Source: UBA7887 sp964408735 (GTDB taxonomy: Bacteria > Pseudomonadota > Alphaproteobacteria > UBA7887). Taken from it: a stretch of 43,765 bases of DNA. The stretch is from contig CAYPAX010000025.1 in NCBI GenBank assembly GCA_964408735.1, positions 1 to 43,765 on the forward strand, written 5' to 3'. Under the pieces are notes generated by a model. The model was not told the DNA's origin. It did no database searches and saw only the letters and a program-made list of their open reading frames with translations. The number at the start of each line of letters is the position of its first letter. The first letter of the stretch is position 1. The position numbers were made by a program, and so were the translations under genes. Below, in pieces: positions 7,458-15,508 of the stretch.

Positions 7458-9130
7458 ACGAAGCTCCCGGCGAGCACCAGGTCATCGACGTGATTGACGT
7501 CGAGCCAATGGCCGGTGGTGTAGACCACGCGGATGCTGCCGGCCTCGGCGACCAGGCGGTTGAAGAGCTCGTTCATGTGGGCGCCTGCGAGACCCTGCGG
7601 GTCCTCGGCCTGCCAGGCAGCAAGCGTCTCAGCCAGGCGCTGGGCGCCCGTGGCGCTGAAGCGCGCGAGCCCCGTCCACTCGCCGTCTACCCGCTCGCCA
7701 GGCTCGCAATCCATGGCCAGCAGGGTCACCTCGTCGATGGTGGCGCCGCGGCCGTACGGCCTCGAGCCGATAACGAAATCAGGACGCCGGCCATGGCCGC
7801 GGTTGCGGCTTTCCTGCCAGGCGGTATCGACCGCGATCGCCGCCAAGGTATCGTCGCCGGCGTCGATCAGCGCATCCGCCAGCATGTCGAGCAGATGGCG
7901 GCGGAACAGCACGTCGCCGTAGGAGACCACGAGCGGGCCGCCGCCGGCGCCGTCGGCCACGGCGCAGGCCAGCGAAGCCACTTCGCGGGTCTCGGCGAAG
8001 GCGTCGTTGTCGACCATGGCAAGGCCGGGCAACGTCACTCGGTCCTTGCCGTAGCCGCGCACCACGGTGATGTCGGAAATGCCGGCTGAGCGATAGGTCG
8101 CGGCTATGTGGGCGAGCAAGGGCTTGCCGGCAACATCGAGCATGGCTTTCGGCAACTCGGCGGTCAGCTCGCCGAGCTCGTGGCCGCGCGCGGCAGCGAG
8201 CACCACGGCACGGGCATCGCCATGGGGCAGGTAGAGCCGCTCAGCCTCCTCCAGCTCGCCCGCGCCTTGCAGGCGAAAGACTTCCGAGACTGCCGCAACG
8301 TTGTTTTCGATGGCGAGCAGCCCCTGGTCCGCATAAAGCGTCGCCGCCGTCTGTTGCATGGCCTGGATCGAGGCGCGCACCAGGTGGTTGGCCCAGATCA
8401 CCAGCGAGGCGCCGTGCTCGCGGAAGACCTCGGTCGGCGTGGTGTAGTATTTGGTCGGCACCAGCACCACCGGGCAGCGGCCGTCCCAGGCATCGAGAAA
8501 GGCCACCACCTCGTCGGCCGTGGAGCGTGCCGAGTGGATCAGGATCGCGTCGGCGCCGGCGGCATGATAGGCGCGGGCGCGGCGCAAGGCCTCGTCGAGC
8601 CCCCAGCCGGCGATCAGCGCCTCGACGCGGGCCACGATGGAGAAGTCCGGATCGCTCTGGGCCGCCTTGCCGGCGCGGATCTTGCCGCAGAACTCGTCGA
8701 TGTCGGCCAGCGCCTGAGCCTCGCCATGCAAAAAGCTGTTGGTCTTGGGGAACAGCTTGTCCTCGATGCAGACGGCGGCGACGCCGCGGCTCTCCAGCTT
8801 CTGCACCAAGCGCCGCATGTTATTGAAATTGCCGTAGCCCGTGTCGCCGTCGAGCATGATGGGAACGCGCGTCGCATCGGCCATGAACTCGACCACTTCG
8901 AGCACCTGGGTCCAGCTCGCCTCGTTGTTGTCGCGCACGCCGAGCGAGGCCGAGATCGACAGGCCGGAGGCCCACAGGCCCAAAAATCCCGCATCCTCGG
9001 CAATGCGCGCCGAGAGCCCGTTATGGGCTTCGCAGAGGAATTGCAAATCCGGTGATGTGAGCAGGCGTCGGAACGCCGCCGCCTTGCTCGGCGGGGGCGC
9101 CGCCGAGAGCCTCGCCGCCGCGTCCGTCAT
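7454..9130 (-). CDS. pepM: Phosphoenolpyruvate mutase fused to a nucleotidyltransferase domain
   Basis: This 558-residue bifunctional protein has two domains. Residues 20-295 form a PEP mutase of the isocitrate-lyase superfamily, which makes the C-P bond by turning phosphoenolpyruvate into phosphonopyruvate. It has RDNNE (66-70), the Mg-binding LDGD (93-96), the diagnostic EDK-x5-NS motif (123-132), Arg168 in VARVE and His199 in ILIHS. Residues 305-558 form an NTP-transferase domain of the kind (PntC) that activates phosphonates with CTP. Its signature reads LAAARGHEL (311-319) rather than LAAGxGxRL, although PKAM, GDVLF and the C-terminal DVNHVDDL are kept. The start ATG at 9130 lies 31 bp after the cyclase-like gene, so this is the first gene of the coupled operon; I see no strong ribosome-binding site. 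Confidence 0.93.
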   Translation of the reverse strand: MTDAAARLSAAPPPSKAAAFRRLLTSPDLQFLCEAHNGLSARIAEDAGFLGLWASGLSISASLGVRDNNEASWTQVLEVVEFMADATRVPIMLDGDTGYGNFNNMRRLVQKLESRGVAAVCIEDKLFPKTNSFLHGEAQALADIDEFCGKIRAGKAAQSDPDFSIVARVEALIAGWGLDEALRRARAYHAAGADAILIHSARSTADEVVAFLDAWDGRCPVVLVPTKYYTTPTEVFREHGASLVIWANHLVRASIQAMQQTAATLYADQGLLAIENNVAAVSEVFRLQGAGELEEAERLYLPHGDARAVVLAAARGHELGELTAELPKAMLDVAGKPLLAHIAATYRSAGISDITVVRGYGKDRVTLPGLAMVDNDAFAETREVASLACAVADGAGGGPLVVSYGDVLFRRHLLDMLADALIDAGDDTLAAIAVDTAWQESRNRGHGRRPDFVIGSRPYGRGATIDEVTLLAMDCEPGERVDGEWTGLARFSATGAQRLAETLAAWQAEDPQGLAGAHMNELFNRLVAEAGSIRVVYTTGHWLDVNHVDDLVLAGSFV

Positions 9131-9161
9131 GGCGGTGTCATACAGGAGCGGGTGATTCCGC

Positions 9162-12100
9162 TCAATCCTTACCTTGCGGCGGTCCCACTTGCACGTCCAG
9201 CCCCGCCTTGCTCAAGCCCTCCATGAACTGGTCGAGCAGGTCTTCCTGATAGCGGAACCACTTCCAGCGGTCGGCCCGCGCCGTCGCCTCGAAATCAGGA
9301 TCGAGCTCCATGATGCGGGTGACGATCTGTTGCGCGTCTTCGTCGCGGCCGAGCTGTCCGTAAGCGGCGGCAAGCGCCGCCTGCGCCCACCGGTAACCCG
9401 GCAAATTGATCTTCTGCGCAGTGGCAAGCGCTACCTCGTACGCGCCTTTGCGGTAGTGGTCGAAGAACTCCGGAAAATGGTACCAACCTGGGTAATACGG
9501 GTCGAATGCCTTCGCCTCCTCGACAAGCGCGAGCCCCCTGTCCCACTCGCCCGCGTAGGCGAGATGTAGCCCTGCGATGCCGAGTGTGCTGGCACCCTTG
9601 GACGCACTTTCGATTGCACGTTCGGCCGCTGCCTTGAACGCATCGAGTTCGCCGCGGAAGAAATGCGCTTGTGCCAGATTCCATTGCGCAAACGAGTCGC
9701 CAGGAGCAAGCTCCACGCCGCGCTGCGCGGCCTCGAGCCCGCGCTCGATCAACCCCGGCCGCGAGCCATAGCCCATACTGTCCCCGATGACATAGATTTG
9801 CGCCAGGTTGCTCCAGACCGGAGCGTAGTCGGGGTCGGTCTCGACCGCGCGTTCCAGGCAGTCGCGCGCGGTCCTGTGAGTCTCGAGCGAAAGCGTCCGC
9901 ATCCACTCCATGGCGAACAGCACGCAGTCGTACGAGCGGAGGTCGCCGGGCGGCTTGCGCCTCGCCGCCGCCAGCCCCTCCTGACGCAGGACGCCATAGG
10001 TATCGGCGAGCGTGGTTGCGATCGCCACGGCAATCTCGTCCTGGATCGCGAACACGTTCTCGGCGGTCAGCGCCCGGTCGTAGGTCTCGGTCCACAGGTG
10101 GGCGCCAGTCTCGGTTTCTACGAGCTGCGCAGCGACTCGGATGGTCTCGCCGCCGCGGCGGACGCTGCCCTCGACGATATAATGCGCGCCCAATTCTTGG
10201 CCGACAACGCGCACGTCCACCGCCTGGCCCTTGTAGCGGAAGGTCGAGTTGCGGGCGATCACGGCGAGGTCGGGAAAGCGCGCCAGGGTGCCGATAATCT
10301 CCTCGGTCAGGCCATCGACGAAATAGTCTTGGGCCGCGTCTTCGGAAAGATTGTCGAACGGCAGCACGGCGATGGATGGGCGCGCAGGCTCGACGCCGGG
10401 CGGGTGTTCGGGGACGCCGGCCTGATGCAGCACTTCGAACAGCTCGTTGATCACCGTCTCATCGCGGTACGGCTGTCGCTGCCAGAACTTCGGCTTCCAC
10501 GTCTCGACCGAGAACGCGGGCTCGCGGCGCAGCAACTCCTCGACCGCAGCCCGCGCCGCCGCCTCCCGGCCCAGCATGGTGTAGTCGTAAATGAGATAAA
10601 TGAGCGATTCGACCTCGGTTTTGGGGGATCGCTCCAGTGCTTGCTCGGCGGCTGCTGCCGACTCTTCGTACTGCCCGGTCAGGCGCAGGGCGTCGGCCGA
10701 AAGGTCCAGGTACCATTTCGTATAATACGGGTTCAGCCGCATCGCCTCCTTTATGCGCGCCAAGGCTTCAGCGGGTTGTCCGGCCATGAGCAGGATTTCC
10801 GACAAGTTGGCGATGACATCGGCCGTATTGGGGCTGAGCGCCACTGCTTTCTCCTGCATCCGGATGGCCTGATCGTACTGGCGTTTCTGGAGCAGAATGT
10901 AGGCGAGGAGGTCGTAACCGTAGGGTCCCGCATTCGCGAAGGTCAGCACCTTGCGCGCGATGTCTTCGGCTCGGCGCAGCGACTCTTCCCGCGAAGCGGA
11001 ATAGCCGCGACCGGCGTCCAAGGAGTGTGTCGATCCGAGAAACGCCCAGGCGAGCGCAAATTCAGGATCGAGTTCCAATGCTCTTTCAAAGAGCTGCCGG
11101 GCACCGGCGTTGTCCTCTTTTGCCTGTGTTAAATACAGTTCGTAGCCGCGCCAAAAATTGCGCCACGCGTCCAGGTTATGACTGCCCGCTTGCAGCATCG
11201 AGGCTGCCTGAGGCCCCTCGGTCAGCTCGATCTGCAGTGCCGTCACTAGGTTCAAGGTGATCTCGTCCTGAACCGCGAAGATGTCGGTGAGGGCGCGGTC
11301 GTAGCGGCTGCTCCACAGATGATCGCCGCTCAGCGCGTCGATCAGCTGCGCTGTGACCCTGATGCGTTCGCCCGATGCCTGAAGGCTGCCTTCGAGCACG
11401 TAGCGAACGCCCAGCTCCTCGGCCACCTGCTGCACCTTCACGGCCTTGCCCTTGTAGGTGAAGGCCGAGTTGCGCGCGATCACGAACAAGCCTCTGGCTT
11501 GCGCCAAGGCGGCGGTGATGTTCTCGGTCAAGCCGTCCGCCAGACGCTCAAGCCCCGGGTCCGTGCTGAGATTGTCGAACGGTAGTACTGCAATCGACGG
11601 CTCCTCGGGCAGCGGGTGGGCCATGCGCTCCACCGAGGCGGTCTCCACGACGGGCTCGGGCTCGCGCAAGATCAACGAGGCGCCCACGACAGCAACCAGG
11701 GCGAGCGCGGCGGCGGCGATTATGAGTCGGCGGCGTGGCCGCTGTGCCGGCGCTTCGCTGTCGCTCAAGGCGCGAAACGCGCGCACCGGCTCGGCGATGT
11801 TCTTGACGGATTGCGCGCCGAGCGACTCGAAGCCATTCGCGACGCGGCCCTCGACCTCGTCATGCACCTTGGCGGAGACGACGATGCCGCCGGGCTCGGC
11901 CAGGGCTTCCATGCGTGCAGCAATGTTGACGCCGTCGCCGTATAGCGTGCCGTCGGGCTCAACCAGCACGTCGCCGAGATTCGCGCCTATACGCAAGCGC
12001 ATACGGCGCGACTCGGCAAGATCATGGTTGCGGGCCTCAGCATCGTCCTGGATGTCTATGGCGGCGCGCACCGCCTCGACGGCGGAGGGGAACTCGGCCA

Positions 12101-12290
12101 GGATGTTGTCGCCGGGGGCGTTGACGATGCGCCCGTCGTGCTGCTCGCACATGTGCTCGACCGCGTCCCGAGTATGGCGCAGCCCCGCCAGCGTCGCTTC
12201 CTCGTCGTCCTGCATGAGGCGCGAGTAAGCGACCACGTCTATGCTCAAGACCGCTGCGAGCTTGCGCTTCTGCCGCCCCGTATCGGCCAT
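9162..12290 (-). CDS. Class III adenylate/guanylate cyclase domain with duplicated TolB-like and TPR modules
   Basis: This 1042-residue protein starts with a class III nucleotide cyclase domain (residues 8-175). It has the first metal Asp in SIDVVAYSRL (Asp18), the second in PGDNILAEF (Asp61), and DGVNIAAR (119-126) with the transition-state Asn/Arg. The usual purine-selecting Lys before the second Asp is Asn57. A single transmembrane helix at about 189-208 follows. The rest is a tandem duplication: each copy opens with PSIAVLPFDNLS (231 and 638), continues through a TolB-N-like segment (IARNS, F-x-YKG, EGS, YDRALT) and ends in TPR repeats. The ATG at 12290 follows a GGAGGGAGC ribosome site; the longer frame adds nothing conserved. 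It may act as a membrane-tethered cAMP signalling or scaffold protein. It precedes the phosphonate operon by 31 bp and could be cotranscribed. Confidence 0.85.
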   Translation of the reverse strand: MADTGRQKRKLAAVLSIDVVAYSRLMQDDEEATLAGLRHTRDAVEHMCEQHDGRIVNAPGDNILAEFPSAVEAVRAAIDIQDDAEARNHDLAESRRMRLRIGANLGDVLVEPDGTLYGDGVNIAARMEALAEPGGIVVSAKVHDEVEGRVANGFESLGAQSVKNIAEPVRAFRALSDSEAPAQRPRRRLIIAAAALALVAVVGASLILREPEPVVETASVERMAHPLPEEPSIAVLPFDNLSTDPGLERLADGLTENITAALAQARGLFVIARNSAFTYKGKAVKVQQVAEELGVRYVLEGSLQASGERIRVTAQLIDALSGDHLWSSRYDRALTDIFAVQDEITLNLVTALQIELTEGPQAASMLQAGSHNLDAWRNFWRGYELYLTQAKEDNAGARQLFERALELDPEFALAWAFLGSTHSLDAGRGYSASREESLRRAEDIARKVLTFANAGPYGYDLLAYILLQKRQYDQAIRMQEKAVALSPNTADVIANLSEILLMAGQPAEALARIKEAMRLNPYYTKWYLDLSADALRLTGQYEESAAAAEQALERSPKTEVESLIYLIYDYTMLGREAAARAAVEELLRREPAFSVETWKPKFWQRQPYRDETVINELFEVLHQAGVPEHPPGVEPARPSIAVLPFDNLSEDAAQDYFVDGLTEEIIGTLARFPDLAVIARNSTFRYKGQAVDVRVVGQELGAHYIVEGSVRRGGETIRVAAQLVETETGAHLWTETYDRALTAENVFAIQDEIAVAIATTLADTYGVLRQEGLAAARRKPPGDLRSYDCVLFAMEWMRTLSLETHRTARDCLERAVETDPDYAPVWSNLAQIYVIGDSMGYGSRPGLIERGLEAAQRGVELAPGDSFAQWNLAQAHFFRGELDAFKAAAERAIESASKGASTLGIAGLHLAYAGEWDRGLALVEEAKAFDPYYPGWYHFPEFFDHYRKGAYEVALATAQKINLPGYRWAQAALAAAYGQLGRDEDAQQIVTRIMELDPDFEATARADRWKWFRYQEDLLDQFMEGLSKAGLDVQVGPPQGKD

Positions 12291-12353
12291 GCGGCTCCCT
12301 CCGCCGGCGATGCTACGCCTTGCCGCCGGGGGGTGCAATCCGGGCCGGCAGCG

Positions 12354-12719
12354 CTACATGCGATAGCGCCCCAGTTCGTTGGTCGCTTCGGTGGCATTGG
12401 TGTTGGTCTCTTGCAGATGCACCAGATAGGCGCAGATCTGCTCGATCTCGGCCACGGTCAGGCGCTCGCGCCAGGCTTCCATGGGCTTGTCCTTGACGCC
12501 ATTGAGGATGACGTTGAAGAAATCGTCAAAGCCGTTGCCGTGATAGGTCGCCGCGTCGGTCAGGTTGGGCCCGGCAGCGCCCCGTGCGCCGATGCCGTGG
12601 CACGAGGTGCAGTGGGTCGAAAACAGCGCCTTGCCCGCTTCGATGGCGGTCTCGTCGGCGTCCGCCGGGGCGCAGAAAAGAAGCGCGGCGAAGGCGCCGA
12701 TGACGGTCCGTGCAATCAT
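12354..12719 (-). CDS. Small periplasmic c-type cytochrome
   Basis: This 121-residue exported monohaem cytochrome c has a signal peptide that should be cut near residue 21 (APADA, then DE). The haem-attachment motif CTSCH lies at 37-41, GAAGPNLTD follows, and Met80 in KDKPMEAW is a suitable sixth ligand. It should carry electrons in the periplasm; the partner is not shown. The ATG at 12719 is preceded by a GGGAAGG-type ribosome site and by no conserved sequence, so I preferred it over the longer frame from 12758. It is transcribed divergently from the methyltransferase gene, with 82 bp between them, and lies upstream of the cyclase gene on the same strand. Confidence 0.88.
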   Translation of the reverse strand: MIARTVIGAFAALLFCAPADADETAIEAGKALFSTHCTSCHGIGARGAAGPNLTDAATYHGNGFDDFFNVILNGVKDKPMEAWRERLTVAEIEQICAYLVHLQETNTNATEATNELGRYRM

Positions 12720-12801
12720 GGCCTTCCCAAAGCACGCAAGGGCGGCGCGGGCAAGCAATATCGGCTATGCTCGCCGCCGATCACATCCACAGAGGACTGA
12801 C

Positions 12802-13614
12802 ATGACCGATTCCACGCCTGCCTTCGACGGCGCCATCCCCAAAGCCTACGACACCTATCTCGGGCCGTTGCTTTTCGAGCCCCATGCCGACGACCTGACC
12901 CGGCGGACGGCCGCAACGCGGCCGGCACGTATCCTCGAGATCGCCTGTGGCACGGGTATCCTGACCGAGCGCCTTTGCGCCGCGCTGCCCGACGCGAAGG
13001 TGGTGGCAAGCGACATCAGCGAAGACATGTTGGCTTTCGCGCAAGCCAAGATCGGCGACAAGCCGGGGCTTACTTTCGGCCAGGCGGACGGCAGCGCATT
13101 GCCCTATCCCGACGACGCTTTCGATGCCGTGGTCTGCCAGTTCGGCGTCATGTTCTTTCCCGACAAGGCGCAAGCGATGGCCGAGGCCCTGCGCGTGCTG
13201 GCGCCGGGCGGCACCCTGCTGTTCAACACCTGGGGGCCGATCGAGAGCAATCCGCTGATCGGTGTCGCCATAGAGACCATCGACGGCTTTTTCGACAGCG
13301 ATCCGCCGCAGTTCTACAAGGTCCCGTTCGGCTATCACGATGTCGCGGCGATCGAGCAATTGGTGGCCGGCGCCGGCTTTGCCGGCGTGGCACATGATCG
13401 CCTGGCCTTCGATGCCAGCCCCAGCGCGGCCGACGCGGCGCGCGGTCTGGTACACGGCAACCCGACCCTGACCGAACTGCAGGCCCGCGGCAGCACCGAC
13501 CCCGACGTTGCCGAGAAGGCACTGGCCGAGGCCATAGCGGGCGCCTTCGGCGATCCGGCGCGTACCAGCATGGACGCCATCGTCTTCAGCGCCCGCAAGC
13601 CGGCCGCGTCGTGA
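12802..13614 (+). CDS. SAM-dependent methyltransferase (class I, UbiE/type-11 family)
   Basis: This 270-residue soluble Rossmann-fold methyltransferase has the SAM motif I ILEIACGTGILTERL near residues 37-51, an acidic motif II (VVASDISEDML), motif III GQADGSALPYPDDAFDAVVCQFGVMFFPD, and the post-motif segment LRVLAPGGTLLFNTWGP. The substrate cannot be read from sequence. An AGAGGA ribosome site lies just before the ATG at 12802; the frame is open further upstream but that part lacks similarity. The stop overlaps the GTG of the dehydrogenase gene (GTGA). It is clearly related to the methyltransferase at 15496, sharing the FGxMFFPD and LKPGG / LAPGG regions, so the two are likely paralogues. 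Confidence 0.87.
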   Translation: MTDSTPAFDGAIPKAYDTYLGPLLFEPHADDLTRRTAATRPARILEIACGTGILTERLCAALPDAKVVASDISEDMLAFAQAKIGDKPGLTFGQADGSALPYPDDAFDAVVCQFGVMFFPDKAQAMAEALRVLAPGGTLLFNTWGPIESNPLIGVAIETIDGFFDSDPPQFYKVPFGYHDVAAIEQLVAGAGFAGVAHDRLAFDASPSAADAARGLVHGNPTLTELQARGSTDPDVAEKALAEAIAGAFGDPARTSMDAIVFSARKPAAS

Positions 13615-14669
13615 GCCGTTATCGTATCGCCGTCATTCCTGGCGACGGCATCGGCAAGGAGGTGGTGCCCGAAGGCATTCGCGTGCTTGACGCGGTGGCC
13701 GCAAAGTTCGGCCTCGACTTCGCCTGGGAGCCCTACGACTGGAGCTGCGAGACCTATGCCGCGACCGGACGCATGATGCCCGAAGACGGTCTCGAGCGCA
13801 TCGCGGATACGGACGCCATCTTCCTCGGTGCCGTCGGCTTTCCCGGCGTGCCCGACCATGTCTCGCTGTGGGGTCTCTTGATCCCCATCCGCCGCCGCTT
13901 CGCGCAATATGTCAATCTGCGCCCGGTGCGCCTGTTCGAGGGCGTGCGCTCGCCCCTGGCCGATCGTGCGCCCGGCGATATCGACTTCTGGATCGTGCGC
14001 GAGAACAACGAGGGCGAATATTCCGAGATCGGCGGCTTGCTCTACGAGGGCACCGAGGAAGAGCTCGCCTGCCAGCAAAGCGTGTTCACGCGAAAAGGCG
14101 TCGACCGCGTGCTGGCCTACGCCTACGACCTCGCCCAGAGCCGGGAGGCCAAGCATCTGACGTCGGCCACCAAGTCGAACGGCATTATCCACACCATGCC
14201 CTATTGGGATTCGCGTGTGGCTGCCATGGCCGAAGCCCATCCGGACATCGCCACCGACCAGTTTCACATCGACATTCTCACGGCGCATTTCGTGCAGCAT
14301 CCGGACTGGTTCGACGTGGTGGTGGGCAGCAACCTTTTCGGCGATATCCTCTCGGACCTCGGCCCGGCCGTGACCGGCACCATCGGCATCGCGCCGTCCG
14401 CCAATCTCAATCCCGAGCGTGACTGGCCCTCGATGTTCGAGCCCGTGCACGGCTCGGCCCCCGACATCGCCGGCCAGGGCATCGCCAACCCCATCGGCCA
14501 GATCTGGTCCGGCGCCATGATGCTCGACCACCTGGGGCAGGCCGACGCGGCCGGCGCGATTATCGGCGCCATCGAACGCGTGCTGGCCGACGGCAGTGTG
14601 CGCACCCCTGACCTCGGCGGCAAGGCCAACACGGCAGAGCTGGGGCAGGCCATCACCGACGCGCTGTGA
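13611..14669 (+). CDS. Tartrate dehydrogenase/decarboxylase-type (isocitrate/isopropylmalate dehydrogenase family)
   Basis: This 352-residue NAD-dependent beta-decarboxylating dehydrogenase opens with YRIAVIPGDGIGKEVVPEG. It has the arginine-rich substrate segment (LLIPIRRRF, NLRPVRLF), IVRENNEGEYSEIGG, and the metal/substrate segment SNLFGDILSDLGPAVTGTIGIAPSANLNP, followed by FEPVHGSAPDIAGQGIANPIG. The motif NNEGEYSEIGG and the length match tartrate dehydrogenase, which also acts on D-malate, better than LeuB or Icd. The GTG start overlaps the methyltransferase stop by 4 nt, indicating coupling. No leuCD genes are nearby, which argues against isopropylmalate dehydrogenase. D-malate dehydrogenase (DmlA) is an equally good name. 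Confidence 0.88.
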   Translation: MSRYRIAVIPGDGIGKEVVPEGIRVLDAVAAKFGLDFAWEPYDWSCETYAATGRMMPEDGLERIADTDAIFLGAVGFPGVPDHVSLWGLLIPIRRRFAQYVNLRPVRLFEGVRSPLADRAPGDIDFWIVRENNEGEYSEIGGLLYEGTEEELACQQSVFTRKGVDRVLAYAYDLAQSREAKHLTSATKSNGIIHTMPYWDSRVAAMAEAHPDIATDQFHIDILTAHFVQHPDWFDVVVGSNLFGDILSDLGPAVTGTIGIAPSANLNPERDWPSMFEPVHGSAPDIAGQGIANPIGQIWSGAMMLDHLGQADAAGAIIGAIERVLADGSVRTPDLGGKANTAELGQAITDAL

Positions 14670-14685
14670 TAGGATCCCGCCCGAC

Positions 14686-14762
<77 letters not shown>

Positions 14763-14803
14763 CGCCGGGTCCGTCCGGCCCAGAGAGAGAGCGTTCCTGA
14801 GAC

Positions 14804-15508
14804 ATGGGTGACACAAGTTTTCGGCCGCCGCTAGGCCCTGGCGATGCGGCGCCGGCCTTTTCGCTCGCCGCGGTGAGCCGGGATGGCAGCGTCTCCCTCG
14901 GCGATTACACCGCGCGCAGCGGCCTTCTGCTCGGCATGTTCCGCGGTCTCTATTGCCCCTTCTGCCGGCGCCAGCTGGCGATCTTCAGCGAGGCGGCGGA
15001 GAGGATTCGGCCCTTGAACGTAGAAGCCGTGGCGGTGGTCACCACCCCTGCCGAGCGCGCCCGCGCCTATTTTCGCCACCGTCCCGCCGCCATGCTCATT
15101 GCCAGCGACCCGGAGATGACCGTGCACCGCGCCTTCGGCCTGCCGCAGCCGCAACGCACCACGGCAGAGACGAACTGGCCGCTAACCCTCAATTCCGCCG
15201 ACGTCACGGCGGTACGGACGGATCATGCCTGGCCGGACGTGTCCGGGCCGTTCAGCCTGGCGGCGGCCGCGGACCAGCTCGACGAGAAAGATGGCTATGA
15301 GAAAAGCGAGGCGGATCTGCGTGAGGAAAAGGCGACCTGGCGGCAGTTGGCCGGGCTCATTCTCATCGATAGGACCGGTGTTATTCGCTGGACGGATTTC
15401 GAGGCCACGGGCGGCCTCGAGGATTTTGGCAACATGGCAGGCGTGCCGGCCATGGTAGATGCCGCCGAGCGCTTCGCTAAGAGAGGTTCACCACCATGGG
15501 CATTTTGA
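14804..15508 (+). CDS. Peroxiredoxin-like protein (AhpC/TSA thioredoxin fold)
   Basis: This 234-residue cytoplasmic redoxin has the AhpC/TSA start GDAAPAFSLAAVSRDG and the active-site segment FRGLYCPFCRRQL, with Cys51 and Cys54 forming a CPFC pair. VTTPAERARAYF and the fold's final strand pattern GLILIDRTGVIRW follow. A central insertion (about 110-170) lengthens it relative to a minimal peroxiredoxin. It should reduce peroxides or act as a thiol oxidoreductase. The ATG at 14804 starts right before the conserved PPLGPGDAAP. The 3' end overlaps the methyltransferase gene by 13 nt, so the two are likely cotranscribed, probably together with the tRNA region's downstream transcript. Confidence 0.85.
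   Translation: MGDTSFRPPLGPGDAAPAFSLAAVSRDGSVSLGDYTARSGLLLGMFRGLYCPFCRRQLAIFSEAAERIRPLNVEAVAVVTTPAERARAYFRHRPAAMLIASDPEMTVHRAFGLPQPQRTTAETNWPLTLNSADVTAVRTDHAWPDVSGPFSLAAAADQLDEKDGYEKSEADLREEKATWRQLAGLILIDRTGVIRWTDFEATGGLEDFGNMAGVPAMVDAAERFAKRGSPPWAF

Noticed and set aside
14763..14803. Hairpin GCCGG-GTCCGT-CCGGC after tRNA-Arg as a terminator
   Set aside because: The stem is only 5 bp and is followed by CAGAGAGAGAGC rather than a T-run.
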